NCBI GenBank assembly: GCA_027924585.1 | Contig: BSBM01000007.1 | Location: 9,577,501-9,641,500, forward strand | Direction: 5' to 3' | DNA from: Larix kaempferi | Taxonomy: Eukaryota; Streptophyta; Pinopsida; Pinales; Pinaceae | DNA length: 64,000 nucleotides | Part shown: piece by piece, positions 1 through 10,689 of the stretch | Numbering within the stretch: position 1 is the first letter of the stretch | How the letters are laid out: every line of letters starts with the position of its first letter | Notes under the pieces: model-generated | Seen by the model: the letters and a program-made list of their open reading frames with translations, nothing else | What the model was told of the DNA's origin: nothing | Databases searched by the model: none | Position numbers and translations under genes: made by a program

Positions 1-1235
1 AAAAAGATTCGATCGTCTAATTTGATTTTGCATAGGCTTCGGCGCCGACGCCAATCATGAATATGGTCAGTGATGTGCGTGGCTGTGTTCTGTCTGCAAG
101 ACAGTAGGATCTCGACGCCCGCATCATAGCGGACCGGTAGCTGAAAGAACTGCAGGAAGGTCGAGGCAAGGGAGGTAAATGAGGAATGCGTCCCATGGGG
201 TTGCTCGATATACCATTTGGCTGCAGAGCCAGTGAAGGTGCGCTGTAATAAACGGAGGCGGATAGAGTCGTCCACTATGGAGTTGGAGGAACACCATAAG
301 TGGAAAGACATGATGTGGTTCTGGGGGTCTTCTCCGGCCTTTCCCTCAAACTTAGGGATGTCAGAGGGAAGCTTAGTGGGCATGTGGGGCCAAGCAGGGT
401 CATGCCTGATGGGGTCATTTGTGAGCCTAGCTAAATCTGGCAGGTTGAGACTTGCCATGTATGGTAGACTAGCGGATGTAGTGACCGGAAGCGGGACCTG
501 CCTAGCCATTGTGGTATGGTGTAGGGGTCCAGTAGCGCCTATAGGTATGCTAGGTATGGAGGGTATGTGCCCTCCAAAAGGTGTGGCCTGATATGGGTTA
601 GCACTCCCAAGTGCAACCTGGGTTACACTTGGGTTAGGAATCGCACTAGGGATTCCTGGTATAGCACTACCGAGTGCAACATGGGTTACACTTGGGTTAG
701 GAATCGCACTAGGGATTCCTGGGATCGCACTCCCAAGTGCAACAGGAGTTACACTTGGGTTAGGAATCGCACTAGGGATTCCTGGGATAGGGTTTGTGGA
801 AACCGAAGGGGGTATGACCCCCATGTTGGGCATGCCCATGACAGGTGGTGGTCCTGTGCTAGGCATTCCTGAATGTGGAGTGGTACCCATATTGGGCATA
901 CCCAAGGGGGTGGATGTTGTCATGGATGGGGTCCCCGCAGAAAGGTCTGCGGATGTCTGACCTATGGTTAATGTAAATTGTGGATCTTCTGGTGTTCCAG
1001 ACATAATTGTGGTCGGTGGTAACTCTGTGGGGTTTTCGGATTCTACCTCCAAATCAAAGGTGAAGTGGGGTATGTCAGAATCGGATGACCGTCTAAATGA
1101 TCGATGATGTGTCGAATCAAGGGATAATGCTCTGCGTCCGTGACATGGAGAGCCAAGTGGACTGAACTCTGGGAGTTCGCCCCGTAGATGACGAGAATGT
1201 CTAGAATTCTCAATGGTGAGAAATATGTTTTTGTT
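1..1235 (-). CDS. gag: Ty3/gypsy Gag polyprotein, N-terminal part (partial)
   Basis: The minus strand is open for about 411 codons from 1235 to the window edge; the upstream stop is at 1238-1236. The first in-frame ATG is at 1004-1002, so residues before it may be leader or a missed upstream start. The N-terminal part is Ser/Arg- and then Pro/Gly/Met-rich and includes a three-fold 21-residue repeat (601-789). The C-terminal part is a retrotransposon Gag domain. It has the segment KFEGKAGEDPQNHIMSFHLW (about 350-293), followed by GSAAKWY (about 229-210) and a FLQFF helix. This matches the plant Ty3 capsid pattern of acidic 'F.G...P..', then 'A..WY', then a final Phe-rich helix. Gag would coat the RNA in cytoplasmic particles. 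No stop or frameshift is seen in this part, unlike most elements in the window. Zinc knuckle, protease and polymerase would lie to the left. Confidence 0.82.
601..789 (-). repeat. 63-bp tandem repeat x3 inside E1 gag
   Basis: Three contiguous 63-bp units (601-663, 664-726, 727-789) differ at only a few positions. The unit is 21 codons, so on the minus strand it adds three copies of a Pro/Ile/Ser/Val-rich 21-residue block (core GIPSAIPNPSVT) without breaking the Gag frame. Confidence 0.95.
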
Positions 1236-2560
1236 TTATGTTTAAAAAGTTGTTTTAAGTATCAGGTGGTGATATATATGTAAAAGACTCAAAACCCTAA
1301 TGCAACCAAGGGTGCAAGAAGGGGAGTGAAAAAAGAAGGCTCACAGGCCAAAAAATCAATCCTCAAAAAATGCACTTATCCTAGCAGCTGTGCTACAATA
1401 AGTGGAGGAATGCAACAACCGGTCAGAATACCAACATGCAAGCGGCTCCTAGAAAAAATAGGTGTAACTAGACTCAAAAGGTGGTAAAGATCATGCAAAC
1501 ACCTAATCTAAAAGTATTGTGACTCAAACAGACGATATCCCCTGCAAGGTGATGAAATCCAAGTCAGACAATATGAATGTAGAGACAACGGCTAGATATC
1601 CCCCTACCGGGAGGGACACCGGGTAATCAATCCTAAAAAGACAGGCTACTAGGATACTCCGTTCATGACGCGTCGAGAAAAGGTAAATCTGCCGTTTGGT
1701 CCTTTGATCGCAATATCCCAATACAGGGATATCCCGAGAACTGCGAATGGTAGCCCTTCGGTTACTGAATGGGTTTCGGTATCCCACTCAGGCTTCCGGA
1801 ACCATCCTCGCGACTTCAACCCTCCTAGGGGAGAGGCCTTCCCACAAACCGGTTGTGACCGCGCCAAAAAGTACTAAGAGATTTTAGCTCCCTAATTGGA
1901 CAACTTCTATGTCTCAGATGTATGAACTGAGGGGTGTTATTGGAACACCTATCCCCCCAATACTACCTAGCTACAAGAATTCTTTTCGTGTTCCCCAAGT
2001 GGGGTTAAGAGTGTGTTCAAATTAGGGTAAGTTTTAAGTCTTAGTTCAATTAAGTGATCGTGTGAGTGCACGTGAGGTGTTGTAAACTGAACTTGAAAAA
2101 ATTAAATGCTTTAAGGGAAATTTTTCAAAAAATAAAGGACTTTTCGAAAAATAATAAGCAAATATTTAAGACTTTTTTCACTAAAAGAAATTAATTTGCT
2201 TTTTCAAAAATAACTCAAAAAAAATAATGGATTTTTTGGATTTATGAAAGCAAATAATAAACTTCTAAAAGAAATAAATGGATTTCTTCGTTTCAATAAA
2301 ATTTGCTAAGGGCAAGATTCTAAAGAAGTAAACAAGAAAAAATTTGAATCTAGATAAAGAATGCAAAATGAATCTTTCTTTCACTTTCTTGAAAATTTTT
2401 AAAAAGATTTCTATGTATGCACTTTTAAATAGTAAAAAAATTTTCTAAATCTGGAAAATATGCAGAATTTGATACTGTAAAAAAATGTGCTATGGGCAGA
2501 AAGTACAGTAAAAAATATTTTTCAAAATCGGGATGGCCGAATGAAAAAATTCAGCCGCGC

Positions 2561-2920
2561 GGGTTTTGGACGAACAGCCGCGATGGGCCGCGCGGGTTTT
2601 GGCCGAACAGTCGCGATGGACCGCGCGGGTTTTGGACGCACAGTCGCGATGGACCGCGCAGGTTTTGGGCGCACAGTCGCGATGGACCGCGCAGGTTTTG
2701 GGCGCACAGTCGCGATGGACCGCGCAGGTTTTGGGCGCACAGTCGCGATGGACAGCGCGGAAAAAGGGTCGCGAAGCCGCGGTGTGCAGCGCGGAAAAAC
2801 ACAGAAAAGTCGCGATGGACCGCGCGACTGTCTGGAAAAAGGCCGCGATGGACCGCGCGGAAAAATGCAGAAAAGTCGCGATGGACCGCGCGACTGTCTG
2901 GCAAAAAGCCGCGAGGCGGA
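2561..2920 (-). repeat. 33-bp CpG-rich tandem array in E1 leader
   Basis: Units start at 2561, 2594, 2627, 2660, 2693 and 2726, an exact 33-bp period. From 2759 to about 2920 the array continues in diverged form; two copies of a block with GTCGCGATGGACCGCGCGAC start 66 bp apart, near 2809 and 2875. Every unit carries CGCG-flanked GATGGAC cores, a dense CpG cluster in an otherwise AT-rich leader. Confidence 0.93.
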
Positions 2921-3098
2921 AGCCGTGCACGGAAAACGAGAAACGAACTCGAAAATTTAAAATTTAGGGCTGTTTTTTGGGGCCAAATCTCAGAACAGCA
3001 ATGGATCCGCTGTCTAAGATGGCAGATCTATGGATCTAATGGTTAAAAACTCATAAAAACTAAGATTTAATGGCAAAGCTAGAGATCTAAAGTTCAAA

Positions 3099-3115
3099 CC
3101 AAAGCGGAGTCGCCA
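3099..3115 (-). other. E1 primer-binding site
   Basis: On the minus strand, four bases after the LTR end, the sequence reads TGGCGACTCCGCTTTGG. It starts with TGG, complementary to a tRNA CCA end, and resembles the TGGCGACTCCGC primer site common in plant Ty3/gypsy elements. Confidence 0.75.
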
Positions 3116-3119
3116 AAAC

Positions 3120-3843
3120 TGTTGGCTCGGTTTTGCAACCAAGCTTAGTGCTATGGGCACCTACTAACTAGTAGTAGCAGTTTCAATAGAAATAAAAACA
3201 ATAAACTAAATAAACAATACTTTTCATGGATCTAAACAAGAATCTAAGCAAATAATGTAAATATTTCAAAATCAAGAACAAGAAACATAAGAAATAAATT
3301 TTGTATTGAAAAGTAGGAGGCAAGCAAGTGCTTGCGATATTACCTCCAATGGTGAAGGTTGATGTTGAGCAACTCCCAAGATGAGTAGCTCCAAACTCCA
3401 ATAGGTCTCTTTCTCCAAGGTTGCTTCAATGGCTAAAAGTGCTCAGGGGAGATTTCAGCAGCATAAGGATGAGATAATGGAAGGATCTGAAATGAGGAGC
3501 CCCTACCACCTTTTTATAGGTTTTGGTGGTGAGGAATACCATTTGTGGTTTTGTGGAAACCAATGGTATTGACCAACATGGTTTAGGTAATTTTCCCTCC
3601 TTTTTCCTTTTTTGAATAAAAATAATATTTTAATTCCCTTTTTAATATTTTTGGGAATTTGGACCCTTTTTGAGGGTTTTTTATGATTTTCTTGGAAAAA
3701 TAATCTTTTTTAATGGAAAAAGGGGTGTACCAAGGTCTTTTGGTGACCTTTTGTTGGTTTCAGAGGCTCAGATGGTGGAAAAGTGGACAAATGGGTCATG
3801 TGAGTAAGGGAATGAGCTAGTGAGCACTTTTTAGGTGTTAACA
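3120..3843 (-). repeat. E1 5' LTR
   Basis: The 724-bp sequence begins TGTTAACA (at 3843) and ends GCCAACA (at 3120) on the minus strand, giving TG...CA ends. It has a TATA box about 335 bp into the repeat and is followed by the primer site. The partner LTR is outside the window, so the boundaries rest on end motifs and the adjacent primer site. Confidence 0.75.
3510..3519 (-). promoter_or_regulatory. E1 LTR TATA box
   Basis: CTATAAAAA on the minus strand within the LTR is followed by a pyrimidine-containing region suitable for the R start. It is likely the RNA polymerase II promoter of E1. Confidence 0.6.
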
Positions 3844-4048
3844 ATGATGAAGACCTACAGGTGGTGGGCCTACACCCAGTATGAAAAAGGACTGGCTCTG
3901 TAGAACTTCCTATGATGAGTAGATTCAGAGATTGACTGAGATAGCAGCAGCAATTACGATGACGATGATTCGAGGATGATGATTCATTGATGATGATCCA
4001 TAGAAGAAGACTTATGCTAGCAGATCTGTGTCGAGAAATACCTTCCTA

Positions 4049-4060
4049 GTTAAGAGGGAG
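4049..4060 (+). other. E2 polypurine tract
   Basis: GTTAAGAGGGAG lies immediately before the LTR start at 4061. It would prime plus-strand DNA synthesis. Confidence 0.7.
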
Positions 4061-4650
4061 TGTTGATGTATATGTAACTTCGGAATTTATTTCATCTATG
4101 TATATTGTACTCCTATAGATATGTGTTATTCCTCTATAAGGAAGTGTCATCATTTGTATTCACAAGTGTCGCAAGTGTCATAATTTTCCAATGGGTTATT
4201 AGACCACCATGTGTGGGGTCGGCTCTGATTAAGTTAACCATGGGTTATTGTACTAAGCTAGACAAGTCGGCCCCATAAGTTTATTGGGTAGTCAGGACAA
4301 GTATAAATAGAGATCTCCCGATCTCTATTTTGATCACTTCATATCTCACTCTACATCACTCGGAAAGTGGCGCACATGTGAGGAGGAGGATCAGCTGCTA
4401 GGAGGAGACTATCTCTGTGTACTTGGGTTGTACTTTGGTTGTATCATTTCTCTATCTATCTTTGAGGAAGTTGTGGGGTTTTTCACCTTAGGTTTTTCCC
4501 CACGAAAACTCTGTGTGTCTATTGTCTCTTATGTTTGCATCTTGTGATGATTGATATGCTTGCTATGATTGATATGCATTGATATACTGTACATGTTATT
4601 CTCTCAGTAAAGATCCTAGAGTATATTGAATTAATGCTAAAAAATTAACA
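4061..4650 (+). repeat. E2 3' LTR
   Basis: The repeat begins TGTTGATG, has a TATA box (TATAAATA at 4302-4309), and probably ends ATTAACA at 4650, giving TGTT...AACA ends. The right boundary is the least certain part because no second copy is available to compare. Confidence 0.6.
4305..4330 (+). promoter_or_regulatory. Inverted repeat over the E2 TATA box / transcription start
   Basis: Perfect 11-bp arms (AAATAGAGATC and GATCTCTATTT) are separated by a 4-nt loop (TCCC). The left arm overlaps the TATA box, so the hairpin would form in DNA at the promoter or at the extreme 5' end of the transcript. Confidence 0.7.
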
Positions 4651-6077
4651 AATACATATATATATTTCATTGTTGTTTATAAATTACTTTCACAAAAGCT
4701 TTAAAGACATACTCACTCAACTGACATGGACTAACTGTTATCAAAGGGTGAGGGATAAGAAGAAGGCTGGGAAAAGGGATGACTTGACCAACTCAACTAA
4801 GTGACACTTTGGACGGGGAAAAGGGGAAGCTACACTCTGTGCTGGAAAAAATAACAAAGGGAATGGAAGTGCCTCACAAATGGGTAAGTTGTTTAGAGAG
4901 TGTTTATTCAACTTAGGCACCATGTCTACATCAAGGTTATCCAGATTCATTAAGATCATTCATTTCATTTCCATGGCCTTTTTGGCCTATATGACCCCTC
5001 TACAATTTCACATGCGCTAAAAAGCACAACTAATCGCAGCTTGCATCCGGGGCATATTTACATTTATGAGGTCAGCAATATTTAGATTAAGCATTTGTTT
5101 AACCATTGCTTGTTGGACCTTTCTATACCCTTCATGTGGTATTTTAGCAGTTTATTGCTTTAGCCTTTATTCACGTATGTTGAAAAATACATTCTAGAAT
5201 TTTAAGTTCACGGGATTTCATACTAGATTTCCAATATAAGTAGTACATGTGCTTTCAGTTTTATCCAACAAAAAATCATGTAACTAGAGGGAATTTCACA
5301 CTAAGCCAAACATCGGGGCAACCGACTAGAGTGATCTAGACATAAAATCCAACTCACCAAAGGCCTTTTTTGTCACCAACTCAGAGCCGAGACACATAAC
5401 AAAAATGGATGCAGTCCAACACAGAGGTAGAAATGGGGAAGTCCTCCATATCAAGCAGTTAAGAAGGAAAGTCACAGTGAAAGCCAAATAAGGAAGGTCA
5501 TGGATGGATGGAGTCAAGTGGATGTGGTGCCTAAGCTAGAAGACAAAGATGTCATGAAAAACCATGTCCATGCTCACAAGAGGGTAATGAAACCAATGAG
5601 TATTGCCAGAAAACCTTAGAGTGCAAGTAATACATCCAGTTTTATATTTATAAAATCATCCAAGATATTTCATTTTATTATTTAGATAGTACTGCCACAT
5701 CCTGAATCATATAACAAGTCAATGCTACGAAGATGACTAAAACAACAAGATAATAATCCATGATAATAATCACAAGTCCATAGGTCACATGATATCATAT
5801 CAATAATCACATCCATAAACAACTGAAACACTGCTGCAATAATAACATTCGGAACTATAGGAACTGAACTGAAATTGTATGGAACAAAAGGTCACATCGA
5901 TCATCAAATTTAAGCTTTCAAGGCTCAGCCTTGGCACAAGGTCTACTCAATGTATGATATATATACTGATATGATTTGAGAGTGATCCCAAATAACTCTG
6001 CTCACCATAACTTATCTCTATTAAAACTAAGCTCTGGAAGGTGTAGATATCTACTCAGCAAGAATAGTAGCCCAGCT
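4651..6077. other. No recognised gene
   Basis: Only short frames occur (the longest about 70 codons, on the minus strand near 4741-4959 and 5326-5517), with no domain similarity I can name. The stretch does not resemble the first 1.7 kb of the E3 3' LTR, so it does not supply the missing part of the E3 5' LTR. It is probably decayed repeat DNA. Confidence 0.5.
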
Positions 6078-6843
6078 ACTATGGTGTGATAACAAGTAAG
6101 TGTGTAGTTTTATCTGTTACTGGTTCAGTATCTCAGAGTAGAAAACTATCAATTGAAGGAACAGTATCAGTTGGTGAGTGCAGTTGCGAAGTAGCATATT
6201 GACAAATCATATCTTGGCGTAGACTGCATAATTAGCAAGAACACAGTACCTGAAGTAAGACATTAGCATAAGTGCACAATTGATAGGAATGAGAAGTCAA
6301 GCGATGTATGCAGCACAGTGACAGTGAATCGTCTTCATATGAAGATAGCGCACAACATGACTAATATCAAAAGATCATAATTGTGCGTGTTTCGGAAGTT
6401 CAGTAAGCTAGAATTATATTTTGGATATCTGGGTGGCAACTTGGGGCAAGGAGAAAGGGGGTTGTAGGCTTCTTCCAGTTGGTGCTGGAGAAACAAAAGG
6501 ATTCAGTGCTTCCTTTAGGTCAGAGCCTGTAAAACTAGGGGGTTGGTGCCTCCTTCCAGTTGGTGTTGGTAAATACAAGAAGTTGGTGCTTCCTTTAATG
6601 TATTATTTTTCCACTATAAAAGAAGCATTCTGTGGTTTTCTCCCGATTGGGTTTCCACATCAAATTTCCTATGTTCTGTGTTCTTTGTCTTGGTGCATAT
6701 ATGGATGAATGATTTTGTTTATATTGGATGGATATCTAATCATTAGGATTAAGTTAAGACTAATCTGTTAAAGAAGGTAGAAACTGTTGATAACTGCGCT
6801 AATACTGATTCACCCCCCTCTCAATATTAAATCAATTCCAACA
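6078..6843 (+). repeat. E3 5' LTR, truncated (3' third only)
   Basis: About 750 bp matches 12824-13578 of the 3' LTR, for example GGATATCTGGG near 6423 and 13183, and the shared TATAAAAGAAGCATTC promoter. It ends TTCCAACA at 6843 just before the primer site. The match fades between 6078 and 6095; the first ~1.7 kb of the LTR is absent. Confidence 0.8.
6615..6621 (+). promoter_or_regulatory. E3 5' LTR TATA box
   Basis: TATAAAA in the context CACTATAAAAGAAGC is conserved in the 3' LTR at 13351-13357, which supports a functional promoter element. Confidence 0.6.
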
Positions 6844-6845
6844 AT

Positions 6846-6860
6846 TGGTATCAAAGATGG
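6846..6860 (+). other. E3 primer-binding site (initiator-Met tRNA type)
   Basis: TGGTATCAAAGATGG begins 2 nt after the LTR end. It resembles the TGGTATCAGAGC initiator-methionine tRNA site standard for plant copia elements. Confidence 0.8.
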
Positions 6861-6908
6861 TGTCTTTAGTAACAGATGAACATCTAGAAGATATATAATT
6901 ACGCAGAA

Positions 6909-9013
6909 ATGGACAAGAAAGAAGGCCTTTCTGCCAACAGAGCACAAATTTTTTATGGCACTGATTATATTTTTTGGAAGGTTCATATGGAATTTTATCT
7001 GCAATCATTGGGAGCATGTGTGTGGCAATCTATTGTCGATGGTTATGATGTCCCAACAAGTGTGCCAGTAAATCTTGTGTAAAGGAGAATGTATGAAATA
7101 AATGCAAGAGCCATAAATGATCTACTATGTGGCTTGATAGGTGCTGAATTTATCAAGGTTATGCACTACAAATCTGCAGGGGAGGTTTGGGACAAACTCA
7201 TTGGTATTTATGAAGGAGACGAAATTGTAAAGAAAGAAAAGATGCAAATCTGCTATGGGAAATTTGAATCACTGAGAATTAAAGATGAAGAGAACATTAC
7301 ATCTTAATTTTTAAGAGTAGAAGAGATATTTAATGGTATCAAAATCCTTGGGTTCACACTAGACGAAGAATTAGTGGTATAGAAGATATTGAGAAATTTT
7401 CCTCAAAGGTTTAATGAGTAGGTGTCCGTGTTAGAAGATCGAGCTAATATCGAATACCTGATAAAGGACGAGCTTCAGGGGATTCTGACTAGATATGATA
7501 TGAGAACTAAGAAGGAGCCTCCCCTCAGAAAGGAAGTCGCTTTTAAATCAATTGGAAAGGATAAGCATGATCATGACAAAGAATGATGTGATGAGTCGAA
7601 TGATGAGGAATTAAATTTTGTCAAGAAGCTAAAAAGATGACGAGGTAAGTACAAAAACAATTTACCCTTCAAATGCTTCAAATGTGGAGGAGTAGGTCAT
7701 TATGCCTCAAAGTTTACTTATAAGGAAAATGGAAAAAATAATAGTGATGAGGAATCTAGTTCATATGGTTGGAAACTGAGTGCCCACAACATAGACCTAA
7801 AAACAAAAGGAGGATTCCAAAACAGAGAAAGAGTCTGTATACTGAGGAAGGAAGTAATGCATCTGAAGGAAGTGACTATGATGAAGAACCAAAATAATTA
7901 CTTTTCATGGCTCATGTGGTGGAAGAAATAAAAGATTAAAAGAATAAGAGAAGTTTGAAGAATACCCCAATTGCACAAAGCAAGCCAAGGTTCCTAGACA
8001 AATACTTCTTTAGTGGATCATTCAAAACGTCTCTAAAGCCAATTACACCTTCAAATCTTGTTGAAGAGATCGAGATTATAAGACAATATGAAGAAGAAGA
8101 AGAAAATAATGAAGATATTGACTAGAAAGGAGAACTGATCAGTTTCCAGGATGAGTTGAAGAAGTCAAGAAAGAAGAACAAACTATTACGGGAACAATTG
8201 TCGAAGTATGAAGAAACAGACAAACCATTTTAGGAATCTATTGTCATAGAAGTTCGTGAAAAGGTAACCAGCTATGAGATACAACTGAGTTGTGCACAAG
8301 ACAAGTTCAAAATGCTTAAGGAAGAGAAATCGACATTGAAAGCTACTCTGGAAGAATTGGCGTAGAACATCATAATGCTAACAAGTCAAATTGAAGAGAA
8401 GGACAAAGAGATATCACTCCTAGAAGAAAAATTAACTAAGATAAAGGGAAAGAAACATGTACATATTGCAAGCATCAATCCTATCTACGCACAATAAGAA
8501 AGAGACAAGACAGAATATGAATACGAAGTACAAAAAAATTTCAAGGATAGCACATTAATGCTTAATAGAATTTTGAAATATCAGAGACCACCAGAAGATA
8601 AAACATGTCTTGGTTATGCAAAGGTACCAAAGAAGGTTTGTGATAGGAAATATTTCCCTAATCATGTTAAGTCCTTCAGATATGATGATTCCTTCAACTA
8701 TAACTCTTTTCAGTTTCCTAACCAAAGAAGGATCATTAGGGTGAAGTGCATTAGATTGAATCGTTTTGGTCATATTGTAAAATTTTGTCAAATTGTGAGA
8801 TGGTTTTGAAGAATAGTGAACTATCCAAATGAAGATTCATTGCGAAAAGGTTATCACACTCAAAGAAACTACTGTGAGAAAACTACGAAGAAGAATCAAA
8901 ATAGAAGTGCACACAAAAAAAATTGGGTAAGGAAATATCCTCAGAAGTGTGTTGACGATGCAGACAATCGAGGTGCATCGAATGCAACAAGCAATTCATG
9001 CCTCTCTCACTAG
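6909..9013 (+). pseudogene. gag: E3 Gag (copia/Sirevirus type), multiply disabled
   Basis: Start chosen at ATG 6909, 50 bp after the primer site. The first part (frame of 6909, to about 7910) carries a copia Gag domain of the UBN2 kind: TDYIFWKVHMEFYL near the start and SAGEVWDKLIGIYEG at about 7173-7217, a helix-rich capsid region. A zinc knuckle follows at 7660-7705 (CFKCGGVGHYASKF), whose last Cys is replaced by Phe. From about 8130 the coding signal is in another frame: a charged coiled coil, then a segment like LNRILKYQRPPEDKTCLGY at 8561-8617 and a degenerate second knuckle around 8747-8795. That architecture matches Sirevirus Gag. At least eight in-frame stops and one or more frameshifts break it. 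It would have formed the particle of E3; now it is certainly non-functional. Confidence 0.75.
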
Positions 9014-10689
9014 TTCCATAAGAGCAATCTGAGACCCTTGAATTTCAACATGAATTATCTTAAGGATATCAATGGGATATTATTCAAGTGTGTGGTTAGA
9101 GTGTGTATGTAGTTAAAAGGTTTATGTTGCAGTATTCATTATGTTTGTACAAGGTCATGTGTTAAGCTATAGATGTTATAGAAAAAGGAAAATTCAAATG
9201 AATGCATACATTAACTTGTGGATGAGTTTTAATACATATGAAACAACATAGAGAAGATTAATTGTTTGATTTAAGAAATAATACAGACTCAAGATGAATT
9301 TTTTTTCATGAAGAAACAAACATTGTTGAAAGACATGAGTCTATGCAAAATATTTCTTCCCAATATATTCAAAAGTGGGTATGATTACAAAAATGCATGA
9401 TTTGTGACTACATGTTGAGGCCAAAATGGAATATACAAGAAGACAATAAAAGATGGAAAAAATAAAAAAAACGTTGAAGAAATCTACAGCCACAATTCGA
9501 GGTCAAGCTCAATGTCTAGTTAGTTCACAAGACGAAGCTCCAAATCCACCATCACCAATGCAGTATACTCTAAAGATGAACACATGGGAAGAAGATGCAG
9601 AATTGCGGACAATGATGGTTCAGTATGTTGAGGCCAAGGAGGGGATAATTCATCCAAACTTGTTGCTTTCGACGTTCTAGATTATCCACCCGACGGGTTA
9701 GAAGATTCAGTTGCTTAGAATGTCTGTAACACACTTGTGACTGAGCATATTGATGATGAAACTCAGTTTCCTCCATCCGTTGTTGCCAGAAACCCTGATC
9801 AATTCTCAAGGATGAAAAATCAGACTAATAATACTGGACAATGATATGCACATTCTCACGGGAAGAGCTCATTATTTGATAGAAGGAGGCCATTGGAAGA
9901 AATGAAGAAAACCTTAATGCCAATGTGACACGGGAATACATAAGTGTTAACAGTGATGAACTGAGCATTGGTCATGAAACTCTTATAGAGATGAATGGAA
10001 GCAACTTGCGCACATGGAATTAATTTGATGATATATGCATTCAATATTGCGCAAGTCAAAGAAGGTGGTGTAGTTGTCAAAACTAAATGTTGGAGTTAAT
10101 GAATTTTGGAAATAGTACAAAAGTATGGAAAGTCAATTCATTGCATCATGTGATGGATGATGTTTTCCCAAAAGGTTGCAGTACATTAGCGATACGTCAT
10201 TGTTTCCACGCAAACTAAGTGACATGTCCTCTTTTGTGTCGAGTTGTCTGATGAATGAAAAACATGCCATATATTTGGTTGTCATGGAAAGAGATGTGAC
10301 AACAATAAATGCAACAAGGAAATGTGATGGCTTAGTAAATGTGATAGGTAAAACAGTCAGGTGCATAAATGGCAATTCAAAACCATTAAAGGATTTATTT
10401 TGGCACTGTGCTGTTGGCATGAAAGGATGTTTGTATGGATCACTGCGTGCAAAGCATGATGAAGTGTTGAGATAGGAACAAGAAATAAAGATGAAGGAAT
10501 AATGCAACGTCTGTTTCAAGAAAGTAATGAAAGATAAGTATGAAAGGACATTCATGCATAATTATAGGAAAGAATAATGAAGACCAAATTTATAGGGAGT
10601 CATCCCTAGGATAGTTGAGGTAAAGGTCAGTGCAAAACAAACAAGTGAGCATGCTTTGTGCAAGTGATGGAATCTCTTTGCCATTGATG
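9014..10689 (+). other. E3 internal region without recognisable polymerase
   Basis: No protease, integrase or reverse transcriptase motif was found in any frame. Short frames at 9453-9680 and 10176-10475 have no domain I can name and may be decayed remnants of the element's internal coding region. Confidence 0.5.

Larger units (their letters stand above)
1239..3115 (-). other. E1 5' leader (untranslated region)
   Basis: About 1.9 kb lies between the primer site and the open gag frame. It is AT-rich around 2090-2480 and contains a GC-rich tandem array at 2561-2920. The open frames across the array on both strands follow from its 33-bp period and show no protein domain. A moderately GC-rich stretch at about 1520-1880 has no recognisable coding content. 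Confidence 0.6.
1..3843 (-). mobile_element. E1: Ty3/gypsy retrotransposon, 5' portion, continues beyond left edge
   Basis: Read on the minus strand the order is LTR (3843 to 3120), primer-binding site, long leader (3115 to about 1240) and a Gag frame that is still open at base 1. The 3' half, second LTR and right target duplication lie outside the window. The element abuts the internal tail of copia element E2 at 3843/3844, so it probably inserted into E2. The lineage is not certain. The long leader and a primer site beginning TGGCGACTCCGC resemble non-chromodomain plant Ty3 elements of the Tat/Ogre type. Confidence 0.85.
3844..4650 (+). mobile_element. E2: copia-type element, 3' end only
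   Basis: A 217-bp internal tail with no clear domain and several stops is followed by a polypurine tract and an LTR. The left side is cut off by E1 at 3843. The tract-then-LTR order shows this is the 3' end of a plus-strand element. The superfamily is inferred from the short LTR beginning TGTTGATGT and the GTTAAGAGGGAG tract typical of plant copia elements; no polymerase is left to confirm it. Confidence 0.65.

Noticed and set aside
217-872. Plus-strand open frames of 124 and 101 codons
   Set aside because: They are antisense to the much longer minus-strand Gag frame and translate the 63-bp repeat in a meaningless frame.
2487-3046. Overlapping Arg/Ala-rich open frames on both strands
   Set aside because: The 33-bp array keeps several frames open at once; there is no domain and the array lies in an LTR element leader.
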